Assembly: GCF_030272615.1 (NCBI RefSeq)
Contig: NC_081414.1
Coordinates: 662,792,438-662,856,437 of the forward strand
Direction of reading: 5' to 3'
Length of the DNA: 64,000 nucleotides
DNA from: Cryptomeria japonica
Taxonomy: Eukaryota; Streptophyta; Pinopsida; Cupressales; Cupressaceae
Below the pieces are notes generated by a model. The model worked only from the letters and a program-made list of their open reading frames with translations. It ran no database searches and was not told the origin of the DNA. The first letter of the stretch is position 1. The number at the start of each line of letters is the position of its first letter. Positions 11,491-22,954 of the stretch are shown piece by piece. The translations under genes and the position numbers were made by a program.

Positions 11491-12995
11491 TGTTGGCATA
11501 TGTGCAGAGTTTGATGACATGATGTTATTGTATGTTGTCATTGATGTCAATATGCTGAAGTATGAACTGGTATATTGAAGTAAGAAAACTGGCAAGAGAA
11601 ACGGTATGATGGTATGAAGTGAACCAGTATGATGATGTGAACTGGTATATGTGAAAATGTGAACCAGTATGTTGGAATGTGAATCAGTATATGCAAATTT
11701 TGTATCGGGGTTTCATTTGATATGACTACTAGTTGGTAGTCTCAGCTTCAGGGTTTCCGGTTGATGCATTCCAAGTCTGTGTGATTCAACCGATGACATC
11801 TTGTGATGAGTTAACATTGAAATGAAGATCAGATCATGTTGCCACGTCAGCCTTGTGCGCATGAAGGATTTTCTTGAGGATTTTGCATGAAGAAGATAGA
11901 TTCTATCTACTTTGGGAATGTGCGAAGTCTTAGTAAATGGTGGAGAGCGCGTGATGGGTTATCAGCTTCCAGAAGCAGCAAAGAATGAATGATGGAGAAC
12001 ATCTTGAGATGTGTTCAAGATTGTTTCACCCTATGCAATGTGACTAAATGGTTAGGATTGGACCGACTGTATTGTTAACCTAGATGCTTAGGATTTTAGG
12101 TTTTGGCTACCGACCTAATTGTTGTCTATAAGGTTGATGATGATTTTCATTCAAAGTTGTTGGCAAATGTTATGTGTGTATCCAAGTGAAGAGATACTTG
12201 ATTCTTGCCAAACCAGTGCGGTGAGTAGAGATTTGCAGAGAGTGATTGCAGATGTATAGGAACTGAAGTGGATCTACCTTGGCATTAAGTGCTATTATCA
12301 TATCAGTGTATTACATGTTGATTTCTAACCATTTCAGCAGTTGGAAAATCCCTTTACCGGGTAGCTTTAACAAGATTTTTTGTAAATCCTTTAATAGGGT
12401 GACTCAAAATCATTGAGTTCTTTAAATCCTCTGACAAGGTAATGTTTAACAGGGTTTTAACCTTTAACCAAGTATTTAGCCATCCCTTAACTGGGTGATC
12501 CCTAGCAGGATCGATTCCTAGCATAACCTGTTGTAAAGTCCTTAACCTGACTAGGCTCCTAACAAAATAGACTTCAGAAGAGTTCAAGAACAACTTGTGG
12601 GTATTCATCCCCACCGTGGTTTTTCCCAGGTGGGTTTCCATGTGAAAAAATAAGTGTGACATGTGTGATGCTTTTTCATGTGATGTTTTAGTGTTTTCTG
12701 TTAAGCAGTAAAGCATGCTGATCCAGTGGTCATTATATTTATGATGTACTACTTGTTTATGCATATGGGTGAAGTGGAAATGAGATATTAGGTTTGTGAA
12801 GATCTAAGTGTTATCGATTTATGTCTTTCACAGTCTCACTGTGTTTTATCGATAGTGCCCTGATTTAGATCGGTGATGTTGTTTACCAGTTAGTGCAGTC
12901 TTTGCAGTTTAAGTTGGTAAAAGAGCTTTTGTCTATACTAATTCACCCCCCCTCTCAATATCTGTTGAGTATTTATTTTTCATCATTATTCATCA
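11491..12995 (+). repeat. 5' LTR of copia element 2 (1,505 bp)
   Basis: It begins TGTTGGCATATGTGC and ends ATTATTCATCA. The U3-like first 250 bases contain at least six imperfect TGAACYGGTAT repeats (about 11565-11700). A TATA candidate lies at 12126-12133. The block at 12609-12650 is the U5-type CCCACCGTGGTTTTTCCC motif. Confidence 0.94.
12126..12133 (+). promoter_or_regulatory. TATA-box candidate of copia LTR, element 2
   Basis: CTATAAGG followed by TTGATGATG. It lies 635 bp into the LTR and is conserved at 18030-18037 in the 3' LTR and at 43910-43917 in the solo LTR. Confidence 0.5.
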
Positions 12996-12996
12996 A

Positions 12997-13009
12997 TTGG
13001 TATCAGAGC
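12997..13009 (+). promoter_or_regulatory. Primer binding site, element 2
   Basis: TTGGTATCAGAGC is a perfect match to the usual initiator tRNA-Met site of plant copia elements, one base after the LTR terminus. Confidence 0.92.
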
Positions 13010-13066
13010 ATCCTCTAGGTCCTCTATGCTATAAGCTTAACCGCTTGAGGAAAAGATCCTATTCTA

Positions 13067-16000
13067 ATGATGAAGACGGAAGGTCCTAAGTTCAACAAAG
13101 ATAACTTTAAGATATGGAAGGACAAAATGAAGATATACATTAAAAGCATGGGTGCTCAACATTGGAACTATGTTGAGAATACTTATGTTGTCCCTACTGG
13201 TACTCTCATTGATGATCAAAGAAGAGAAATTTAGGAGAATGGACAAGTCATGGAAGCTCTTATCAACAGTCTATCTGATATTGAGTTTATAAATGTTCTA
13301 GAAAAAGACAATCCCAAAGATGTATGGGATACTCAGGAGTCTATCTATTGTGGCGATGAGCATGTGAAGCAAGCTAAGGAAGAAAGCCTTAGAGGAAAGT
13401 TTGAAGACATGCAAATGGTTGAAGGAGAGACCATTCAACAATATGGGATAAGGATTAAAACTGTTGTTGGAGACATCAAGAGTATAGGAGGTACAATGGA
13501 TGATTCCACCATTGTTAGCAAAGTTTTGAGAACCTTATTACCGGTCTATGCAATAAGGGTTGTTGCTATTCAAGATTTGAGATCTATTGACAAGACAAAG
13601 GTGTCCCTTGATTCTATCATTGGTAAGTTGACCACATATGAGCTAAACAGTTATGATGGGAGTGTTTAGAAGACTGATTCAACCTTTAAAGCATCTGCTA
13701 CACTATCTAGAAAGGGAAAAGAGCTAGTACTAGTTGTGAACCTAGACAAAGAAGAGATATGGATGATGAGGAGATCCTGATGGAATTTGAAGCTCTTCTT
13801 GCCAAGAGACTTCCTAAGGGAACTGGAAAATACAGAGGTAAGCTCCCTTTGAAATTCTTTTCTTGCAATAGGATAGGAAACATTGCTATCAACTATCTTA
13901 ATAGTGATAAAAAGGACAAACCGGAGAAGCTCAAAAAGTTCAAAGGAGGAAATAGGAGAAATTGTCTTGTTGCAGTTGATGAAGATGTCATTGATGATGA
14001 ATCAGAAGATGAAGAAAGTGAAGACATAGTGTTTGTAGCCATCAAGGAAGAAGTGTCAGACAAGAAAGCTCTTGTCTCCCGCTTTGATAATTCTAATGAG
14101 TGGATTATTGACAGTGGTTGTTCTCACCACATGACTAGTGACCAGAGAAAGTTTCTGACTCTAGAAGAGTATGATGGAGGTGTAGTCTGATTTGGTAATG
14201 ATGCCCCATGTATGGAAAAAGGCAAAGGGTCCATCTCTCTAAATAGAAAAAGAAGTGCTGATAATGTGTATTGGGTAGAAGGTCTCAGGCCTAACCTTTT
14301 GAGTGTTGCTCAGCTGAATGATAAAGGACTCACTCTAGAATTCAAAGATGGAGTGTAAAAAAATAAAAGGAAAGAGTGGTGAACTGATGGCCATTGGTAA
14401 GCAGACCAAAGGTAACTTATTTTAGTTAAATACAAATATCAGTCAATGCCTAATGGCTAAGTTTGATGACAGTTGGATATGGCATAGGAGACTCTGTCAT
14501 GTAAATTTTGATAACATTGTGAAGGCTAGTAAGATCAAGGCAGTTAGAGGATTGCCTATGCTGAACAAACTAGAGAATCCTTTGTGCAGAGAATGTCAAG
14601 TGGGGAAAATGTCTTCCTCAATCTTCAAAGGTAAATCTTTCACAACAAATAATCTACTTGATCTTGTTCATACTGATTTGTGTGGTCCTATGAAAACTAG
14701 GAGTGTTCAGGGAGATAGGTACTTTATGATTCTTACTGATGATTGCTCAAGAATGATGTGGGTCACATTCTTGAAAGACAAGTCTGAAGCTTTTGAAAAG
14801 TTCAAAGCCTTTAGAGCACTAGTTGAAAAGGAAAGCGGTAAGAGAATCAAATGCCTTAGAACCGACCAAGGAGGTGAGTTTACCTCTGGAGAATTCAATA
14901 AGTACTATGAAGATAACAACATCAAGAGGAAGTTGTCTACCCCCCGGACTCCACAATAGAATGGCCTAGCAGAAAGGAACAACCGGACTATAGTTGAAGC
15001 AGCCAGAACATTGCTCACACTTTTTGGAGAGAAGTAGTGAGCACTGCAGTCTACACTATGAACTAGGTACTCATCAAGAAAGGTAAGGATAAAAATCCTT
15101 ACGAGTATTGGACTGGTAAAACTCTAGTAGTAAGCTACTTTAGAGTGTTTGGTAGCAAGTGTTATATTAAGAGAAGTGAACACCAAAGCAAGTTTGATGC
15201 AAAGAGTGATGAGGGAATATTCCTAGGGTATTCCACCAAGAGCAAAGCTCTTAAGTGTTTTAACAATAGGACTCAGAGAATCGTTGAAAGTATCAATGTT
15301 AGAGTTAATGAAACCTCTGAGAAACCTAAGAAAATCGACAGTGAGTGAGCGGTAGATGAACCAGTTGTAACCTTCTAGGAATCGGTTGCAAAACAACCAA
15401 GTACAAGTAACAGTGCTTCTACACTAGTAGTTGTTGATGTAGATGCAGATGAAGATGAGGATGAAGAGGAAATGCAAGAGGAATCAACCAAGATCATTCC
15501 TAGGTATGTAAAGCTACATCATGATCCAAAGCAGATCAAAGGAGATAAGGATGCAGGAATTCTTACAAGAAGAAAGGTCAGAGAAAATTCTTGCACGATT
15601 TCTAAATTTGAGCCCAAAACATTCAAAGAGACACATAAAGATGAAGACTGGATTAAGGCTATGGAAGAGGAACTTGACCAGATTGAAAAGAATGGTACAT
15701 GGTCTCTGGTACCTAGACTGGAGCACAAAAATGTTATTGGCACCAAATGGGTTTTTAGAAACAAGTTGAATGAAGATGGAACGGTGGTAAGAAACAAAGA
15801 AAGATTGGTATGTAAGGGATATGCTCAAGAAGAAGGAGAAGACTATGGAGAAACCTTTACTCCAGTAGTTAGATTAGAAGGTGTTTGAATGCTACTTGCA
15901 TTTGCAGCCTTCAAAGGATTAAAAGTGTACCAAATAGATGTGAAATCTGCATTCCTGAATGGAATACTTGAAGAGGAAGTGTATATAGAGAAACCAGATG

Positions 16001-17146
16001 GGTCTGCCCTATCAGAAGACAATGATATGGTGTGTACGATACATAAAGCCTTATATGGATTGAAGCAAGCACCTAGAGCATGGTATGAATGTTTACACTC
16101 ACATCTTGTGAAGATTGGATTTGAAAGAACAAGTGAAGATAGCAATATCTATTTGAAGTTAGAAGGAGATCAGATTTTGATCTATGAAGTGTTTTTTGAT
16201 GACATAATTTTTGGTGGAGATGACAAGATGAGCCATGCATTTGCAGATGAGATGAAGAAGGAATTTGAGATGTCACTAATCAGAGAGATTAAGTTCTTCA
16301 TTGGACTACAGATTCAACAAATGAAAGATGGTATCTTTATCACTCAGTCCAAGTATGTCAAAGAGGTGTTGAAGACCTTTGGCATGGAAAACAACAAACC
16401 GGTTGGTACACAGATGATGACCAGTTGTAAATTGTCAAAAAAAGATGACTCAATGTTGGTGAATGAGAAGGATTACTGGTCAGTGATTGGTAAATTTCAC
16501 TATGTAGTACACAACAGACCGGACATTGCACATGCAGTGGGCATTGCTGCACTTTTCTAGAAAATTCCAAGAGAATCCCACTTGGTAGCAGTCAAGCGGA
16601 TTCTTAGATATCTAAAAGAAACTATAGATTATGGATTGTGGTATCCATAGAGTAATGATTTCAATCTCAACAATGTTTACAGATGCCAATTGGGCTGGTA
16701 ATGTGGACGATCGGAAGAGCACAACCAGTGGTGCATTCTTTCTTGGTGGTAGATTAGTCTCATGGATTACCAAAAAGCAGAGTTGTATCTCTCAGTACAT
16801 AGTAGATGTAGAATATGTAGCCGTGTTTATGAACTATACTTAGACAATTTGGATGAAGCATGTATTAAGTGGTTTCAAAGTTCCTGTATCTGAACCAGTG
16901 AGTATATTTTGTGACAACACAAGTACAATTAATATTTCCAAGAGTCCGGTATTGCATGCTAGAACCAAGCACTTCGAGCTCAAGTATCATTTCTTGAGGG
17001 AGAAAGTTCAGAACAAAGAGGTTGTATTGGAACATGTTTCCAGTAAGGAGCATATAGCAGATATATTCACCAAGCCTCTACTAAGGGCTATATTTACCTA
17101 TTTAAGAGGTGAATTAGGGGTGTTTCCCCTTCAAGAGGTGAACTAA
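13067..17146 (+). pseudogene. Copia gag-pol polyprotein, disabled (element 2)
   Basis: It is collinear with the element 1 polyprotein. The start is the first of two adjacent ATG codons at the same place as in element 1. Gag at 13067-13669 has an early TAG near 13232. A frameshift near 13720 precedes the zinc-knuckle region at 13759-14190, where CFSC has become FFSC and the last Cys is Tyr. The protease motif DSGCSHHM is intact near 14113. Integrase 14453-14959 stops at a CAG-type TAG, followed by a deletion of about 20 bp near 15010. The reverse transcriptase at 15472-16560 has FFDD in place of FVDD (16192-16203) and stops near 15886 and 16558. RNase H follows at 16631-17146 in a shifted frame. 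It has more frameshifts than element 1. Confidence 0.93.
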
Positions 17147-17281
17147 AGGTATGTGCTCCACATCATTCAGGTATTGCATTGTCAAATCTTTTCAGGATTG
17201 GTGTGTTGAAGGATGCTACTCCTCAGGGGGAGCAACCTAATGGAACATGGATGTTTGTGCCTCCAATTTGGCATTATTGTC

Positions 17282-17292
17282 AAAGGGGGAGA
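17282..17292 (+). promoter_or_regulatory. Internal polypurine tract-like site, element 2
   Basis: AAAGGGGGAGA, in the context TTGTCAAAGGGGGAGAAG, about 130 bp before the LTR. It is conserved with element 1 at 4381. Repeated PPTs are a described trait of Sirevirus copia elements, which is a hint, not proof, of lineage. Confidence 0.6.
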
Positions 17293-17400
17293 AGATGTGA
17301 AGAAAAGAAGATATCTATAGTATTGGCTACACATAATATGGAATAGATTGGGGAGAAGATGTGGAGCAGAGAGATATCTTTGTATATTGCCATCAATGCC

Positions 17401-17412
17401 AAAGGGGGAGAT
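17401..17412 (+). promoter_or_regulatory. Polypurine tract at the 3' LTR, element 2
   Basis: AAAGGGGGAGAT immediately before TGTTGGCATATG, in the context CATCAATGCCAAAGGGGGAG. Confidence 0.9.
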
Positions 17413-18899
17413 TGTTGGCATATGTGCAGAGTTTGATGACATGATGTTATTGTATGTTGTCATTGATGTCAATATGCTGAAGTATGAACTGGTATATTGA
17501 AGTAAGCAAACTAATAAGAGAACCAGTATGATGGTATGAAGTGAACCGATATATGTGAAAAGGTGAACCGGTATGTTGGAATGTGAACCGGTATATGCAA
17601 ATTTTGTATCGGGGTTTCATTTGATATGACTACCGGTTGTTAGTCTCAGCTTCAGTGTTTCCAGTTGATGCATTCCAAGTCTGTGTGATTTGACCGATGA
17701 CATCCTATAATGAGTTAACATTGAAATGAAGATCAGATCATGTTACCACGTCAGCCTTGTGTGCATGAAGGATTTCCTTGAGGATATTGCATGAAGAAGA
17801 TTGATTCTATCTACCTCGAGAATGTGAGAAGTCTCAGTAAATGGTGGAGAGCATATGATGGGTTATCAGCTTCCAGAAGTGACAAATAATGAATGATGGA
17901 GAACATATTGAGATGTGTTCAAGATTGTTTCACCCTATGCAATGTGATTGAATTGTCAAGATTGGACCGATTGTATTGTTAACCTAGATGCTTAGGGTTT
18001 TAGGTTTTGGCTATCAACCTAATTGTTGTCTATAAGGTCGATGATGATTCTCATTTGAAGTTGTTGGCAAATGTTATGTGTGTATCCAAGTGAAGAGATA
18101 CTTGATTCTTGCCAGACCGGTGCGGTGAGTAGAGATTTGCAAAGAGTGATTGCAGATGTATAGGAACTAAAGTGGATCTGTCTTGGCATTAAGTGTTGTT
18201 ATCAGATCAGTGTATCACCTGTTGATTTCTAACCATTTTAGTAGTTGGAAAATCCCTTTACTGGGTAGCTTTAATAGGATTTTTTGTAAATCGTTTAATA
18301 GGGTGACTCAAAATCATTGAGTTCTTTAAATCCTCTGACAAGGTAATGTTTAACAGGGTTTTAACCTTTAATCGGGTATTTAGCCATCCCTTAATCAGGT
18401 GATCCCTAGCAGGATTGTTTCCTAGCAGAACCTATTGTAAAATCCTTAACTAGACTAGGCTCCTAACAGAGTGGACTTGAGAAGAGTTCAAGAATAACTT
18501 GTGGGTATTCATTCCCACCTTGGTTTTTCCCAGTTAGGTTTCCACGTGAAAAAATAAGTGTGTCATGTGAGATGCTTTTTCATGTGATGTTTTAGTGTTT
18601 TCTGTTAAGCGGTAAAGCATGTTGATCCAGTGGTCATTATATTTTTGATGTATTACTTGTTTATACATATGGGTGAAGTGGAAATGAGATATTAGGTTTG
18701 TGAAGATCTAAGTGTTACCAGTTTATGTCTTTCACAGTCTCGCTGTGTTTTACTAGTAGTGCCCTGATTTAGATCGGTGATGTTGTTTACCAGTTAGTGT
18801 AGTCTTTACAGTTTAAGTTGGTAAAGAAGCTTTAATCTATACTGATTCAGCCCCCCTCTCAGTATATGTTGAGTATTTACTGTTCATCATTATTCATCA
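17413..18899 (+). repeat. 3' LTR of copia element 2 (1,487 bp)
   Basis: It begins TGTTGGCATATGTGCAGAG and ends TATTCATCA. It aligns along its length with 11491-12995. It lacks one TGAACCAGTATGATGATG-like repeat unit that the 5' LTR has. A TATA candidate lies at 18030-18037. Confidence 0.94.
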
Positions 18900-18904
18900 T
18901 TTTC
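18900..18904. repeat. Target-site duplication of copia element 2, right
   Basis: TTTTC, identical to 11486-11490. Confidence 0.92.
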
Positions 18905-19550
18905 ATGTCCATGCCATTTCATACAAATTATGTGATTACATTCAAGAAGCAAAGCATCATTATCAGTCATTGCAGATCCAAGGTATATCAAAGTTCCATT
19001 ATTTAATTTAGTATTTGCAATATTTCAATCAAGGTTAATTCCTAAATCGAGGTTTGACCTAGGCAAACCCCTATTTTCAACCTATTTCCCCTTCTTTTGT
19101 GTGCAGGAAATAGGTAAGGACTTGCAATCTTTAAAATCAAGATTATTTGCATAGATGAATCAACCCATTTTTGGTGTATGAAAAGTTAGGAGGATTAGAG
19201 GGATGAGTGCTCTGGTCTTGACATCTTTGGAGGTTTTTGGAGGATTAGGTTTGAATCTATTTATATTTCTTAGATCTAGTTGCATGCCTCAATCTGACAA
19301 TTGTAGCTCACTATTTCTATTTTTTACCTTTATTTTCAACACTTTATCCTAATTTTAGCTTCTTTAATAATTCAATTCAACTGAAGGGAAAGAAGAGGGT
19401 ACATTCAAACCCCCTTGGAATTAGATTGGAATCTGGATCTAATAGGTTTAGATCTGTCTAATTCCTATCTTTCCCTAATGTTATGGTCCTTAAGAAAAAT
19501 TAGTGGTTTTACTACATTCAATGGTGGAAACCCTAATTTTCATGATTACA
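18905..19550 (+). repeat. 5' LTR of the Tat-like element, second part
   Basis: This is the continuation of 10796-11490 after removal of copia element 2. It ends CATGATTACA just before a gypsy-type PBS. It contains GAGGTTTGACCTAGGCAAAC (about 19050), a short inverted repeat. The assignment rests on the PBS and on the TSD of element 2. Confidence 0.5.
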
Positions 19551-19570
19551 TTTTGGTGAACCCGACTCCT
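19551..19570 (+). promoter_or_regulatory. Primer binding site-like sequence of the Tat-like element
   Basis: TTTTGGTGAACCCGACTCC follows the CA end of the proposed LTR. It is not the initiator-Met site used by the copia elements. TGGTGAACCCGAC-type sites occur after LTRs of Tat-like gypsy elements as I remember them; the tRNA partner is not determined. Confidence 0.45.
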
Positions 19571-20193
19571 TACACCCTTATTTTTGATTTATGTTCTCAA
19601 ATCTGAGTGGTTTACGCAATTTGAAATTCAAATTTACATTTATAGGTTTAATTTTCAATTGAATTTAAAAAACTTAGAGGTCAAATTCACAAAAACCCTA
19701 ATTTTTAATTTTAAAATTGATCTAATTTGTGAAAATTCTAAATTTCAATATTGCACTCATAGAGATTTTTTAGTCAAATTATAGAAATTTAGAGATTTAA
19801 ATCACAAAGACCCTAATTTATTTTGTTAATTTTTTGTGGGTTGCATAATTTTTTAATTATGATTGTTATGTTCAGATTTAGATGCATTCAATCATTATTT
19901 ATGTACTTGCATTAGTGAAAACATTATAAAAATTACACATTATGCATATGTTACCATTTGAAAAAATTAAATTATGGTCATGATGCATTTATTTCATATA
20001 TGTGATAATGGATTAACTTCCCTTGTTTCACTTTATCCCTCTTCTAAGGACTCTCCTACTCATGAGGATATTTTAGAGACATAAGGAATCATTAATACTT
20101 CTTCCAAAACTCTCCCTTATAAGGATGAAGATTTGAAGAATATTTTTGATACTTCTCCTAAAATGTTCCTCTCCCATGAGAGTATCTTAGAGG

Positions 20194-20198
20194 AAGAG
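20194..20198. repeat. Target-site duplication of solo LTR 20199-20996
   Basis: AAGAG, identical to 20997-21001 after the LTR. Confidence 0.85.
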
Positions 20199-20996
20199 TG
20201 AAGCAGTCATCGATGAGGAGGGACCTTAAAGAGATCAATCTAGACCGGTAATCAAGAGTAAACACAACATAAACACAAAAATATGATGGAGGCAATGCAG
20301 AACAGATTATTTTAATACATGAAAATTTATTACATCCAACTGGTAACAACCAGATTACAACATATCGACTCACAGGCCTAGTAGAACATACTGAATAGGT
20401 CACAATCGGGACCTTGAATCTTAAGATCTATCTTCTATGAAAAATCGAGCTACTTGATCTTCTCCTTGTTACATTCTAATGTGCAATTACAATTATATAT
20501 CGATCCCAAGGATCTAGTTGGCCTTAAAAGATCAAAACCCAAAGAACAAGACCTAACGTGTAAAATAACAAGGTCGGCCTCTGCCAAGAGATTCCTCCAA
20601 AAAATCCAAAGGATGGAATGTAGTTCACGGGAAAAGGTTGGCCACATGCCAAGGAACATCAAAATCAATTCCCAAGGCTCCAAAAGTTTCAGAAGGGGTT
20701 CTGATAGATCACCAAAATAGGTCTAGGCAACCGGTAACAAAAACTGTAAACCGGTAACATGAAACTGTGAAGGAAACCAATAGCGACATCTTGCTAGAAA
20801 ATGATCCAAATGTGATGTAGTCTGGAAATAAGAAAGATGATCAAGTCTTAAAGTAGAATCCAAATCCATAGGATCCAGTGAGCCAAAACCAACACACACA
20901 GAAAGGAAATCTGAAACTGCAAATAGAAAGAAAAACATAAAGAAAATGTTTTTGATTGATGCAAGATTGCTCTGAACCGGGGATGCTCCTACATCA
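20199..20996 (-). repeat. Solo LTR of the element-H family, minus strand (798 bp)
   Basis: Read on the minus strand it starts TGATGTAGGAGCATCC and continues close to the LTRs of element H (28034-28853). It is flanked by perfect AAGAG copies and has no internal domain, as expected after LTR-LTR recombination. It interrupts the Tat-like gag region: Asp/Glu-rich coding text before it resumes after the duplicated AAGAG. Confidence 0.85.
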
Positions 20997-22834
20997 AAGA
21001 GGATGCTATCATAAACACCATCCTTAAAGTTACCTTACCTTATATACATGGTACCTCTCCCAGAGGAAAAGTGTTTATGTACATTAAGTTATCCTCTCCC
21101 AAATTTGGTCTTACCAATGAGGGCACGTTGGTGCAAGAATGGGTTATGAACACTTCTTTCAAAGATCTCCTTCCTAAGCATGACTATTTGAAGAATGATT
21201 TTCATATTCTTCCTAAAATGTACCTCCCCCATAAAGACCATTTGGTGCAAGTGGATTATATTGTCACTACCTTTCCTATTGATAGCATACCCTCTCATCA
21301 AATCAATGAATTTCCCACTATAGATGAAGAATTAATGAGTTATGTTTGTCCTTCTCCTAAAGCTTGTATTACCCATTAAGATGCCTTGGAGAAATAAGAT
21401 GAAATTATTAGCAATTTTATTGATGCTCTACCTTCTCAAGATGTATCCTTAAAGATAAAATAACCCAATCAAGTTACATTCATGCTTCTAGTTATGAGAA
21501 GCATCGACCTAAAAAATCTCCTAATATCCTACAAGCTACAAAATACATATGTGAAAGAAGTAATATGGAAAGGGAACTAGGACTAAAATATGGTTATGAA
21601 ATACATCACTCATTTAATACTTGTTCCAAAAAGAAAGATCACAATGTTATTTTCACCTCCCTTCCTTCCCCCCCTCATCCTAAGAAACATGTTGATAGGG
21701 AACCTAATCTTGTTGAGAAGCTTCATGATATCTTAGCTAAGATTTCCCTTTGGGACTTAATTGAAACTTCACCTTCATATCATAAGTTGATCTAAGAAGC
21801 CTTACAATGGGTGGTTCCTCATCCTTCTTCTAAACCAAATGATATCAAATTCTCACAAGATGAATTTCCTTCTATAGATGTTAAAAATATTGATGATCCC
21901 ATTATGATTACTCCTTGTGTTTATGAACAAAAGATAAGAGGTACTTTAATTGATAATGGGTCAACTCTTAATATTTATTGTGTTGAGTTATTAGATAAGA
22001 TAAATGGGGATTATTATTGTATTCAAATCAAACCTCTTTGTGTGTGTGGATTTGATAATGTTCCTAGAAAGTCACTTGTTATAGTTATATTACCTATTGA
22101 AGTAGGACCCATGACTTTGCCTACTCCTATTCATGTCATGCCCAACCACCTTAATTATAACCTTCTTCTAGGTAGACTATGGATTTATGCTATGAAATTA
22201 GTCCCTTCTACCATTCATCACACAATCAAATTCATATACAATAATGAACTTCACACAATAAAGGATGATCCTAATCCTCTTAATTTCACTCATGATGAAG
22301 TGGGATATATTTCCCTCTTTAGTACTATGATTCCTTCAACAAAACCATCTCCTATCAATGATGCTTCTCTAAAAAGGAATTGGGGTACACTAGACTTTAC
22401 ACCCTCCTTCCATGGGTATAAGATCCCTCAATCTAATAATGAAGCCTTCAAGGAGCCTTTTTGTGTCTTCTATCCAAGCCTCTAAACTAATTCCCACTTC
22501 TCCTTCCAACTTATGTCTTGATAATGATGAGAGATCTTTGAATTTTGATACTAAGAATGAACTCTCTCCTCTAGAAATTTCAGCATCTACACATGGATAC
22601 AATGGACATGGTTTAGGATGTGTGTAACAAAGTCTTGAAAGTAATGAGAAATTAGACTTTTCTAATAAAAATCTAGGTTTCCAACCTCTTCCTTTGTCGA
22701 CATCCCCTCCTCCATTGTCTAGTGAATTCACATCTTCTCATTCTCATATAATATCCAACAATCTAATGTATTGTCCAATCCTCTTCATGACAACTCCATT
22801 TCACTTTTATGCTATATACTTAAGCCTGGTGCCT

Positions 22835-22954
22835 AGGGACTAGGGTACCTAGAACCCCTATCCCAGGACCAGGGCATCCAATGTTCTGGTCCTTAGGACC
22901 AAGGCACCCAACACTCTACTCCTTAGGACCAATACACCCAGTGGCCTAGTCCTC
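22835..22954. repeat. 30-bp tandem repeat, four copies, with palindromic junctions
   Basis: Units start at 22835, 22865, 22895 and 22925, each beginning AGGAC or AGGGAC. The junctions read GGTCCTTAGGACC, a near-perfect palindrome. The block is much richer in G and C than the DNA around it and lies in the 3' non-coding part of the Tat-like element. Confidence 0.85.

Larger units (their letters stand above)
11491..18899 (+). mobile_element. Complete Ty1/copia LTR retrotransposon, element 2 (7,409 bp)
   Basis: Both LTRs, PBS, gag-pol, PPT and a perfect 5-bp TSD (TTTTC) are present. It sits inside the proposed 5' LTR of the Tat-like element. The family is the same as element 1 at protein and LTR level. 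The LTRs are 1,505 and 1,487 bp and differ by scattered substitutions and by a short extra repeat unit in the 5' LTR. Gag-pol has stops, several frameshifts and a deletion of about 20 bp in integrase, so it is non-functional. Confidence 0.95.
20040..22485 (+). pseudogene. Tat-like gypsy gag-protease relic
   Basis: Open pieces at 21071-21379, 21565-21795 and 21811-22485 are separated by stops and a frameshift and are split by the solo LTR at 20199-20996. The first piece has a repeated, acidic character (CTCCTAAAATGTACCTCCCC-type segments recur). The second has ISLWDLIETSPSYHKLI, typical of the region before a Tat protease. The third is a retroviral-type aspartic protease with LIDNGSTLNI (Asp near 21952) and the C-terminal LLGRLWIYAMKL. 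The protease would process a Gag-Pol precursor. No reverse transcriptase follows: after 22485 the sequence is Ser/Pro-rich and then non-coding, so this copy lacks pol or is a non-autonomous derivative. Confidence 0.7.

Noticed and set aside
20454-20720. Open frame of 88 codons inside the solo LTR
   Set aside because: It is within an LTR and has no motif; the other H-family LTRs do not keep it.
22390-22731. Minus-strand open frame of 113 codons over the Tat-like protease end
   Set aside because: It is opposite the clear protease frame and its continuation, with no motif of its own; taken as a shadow frame.
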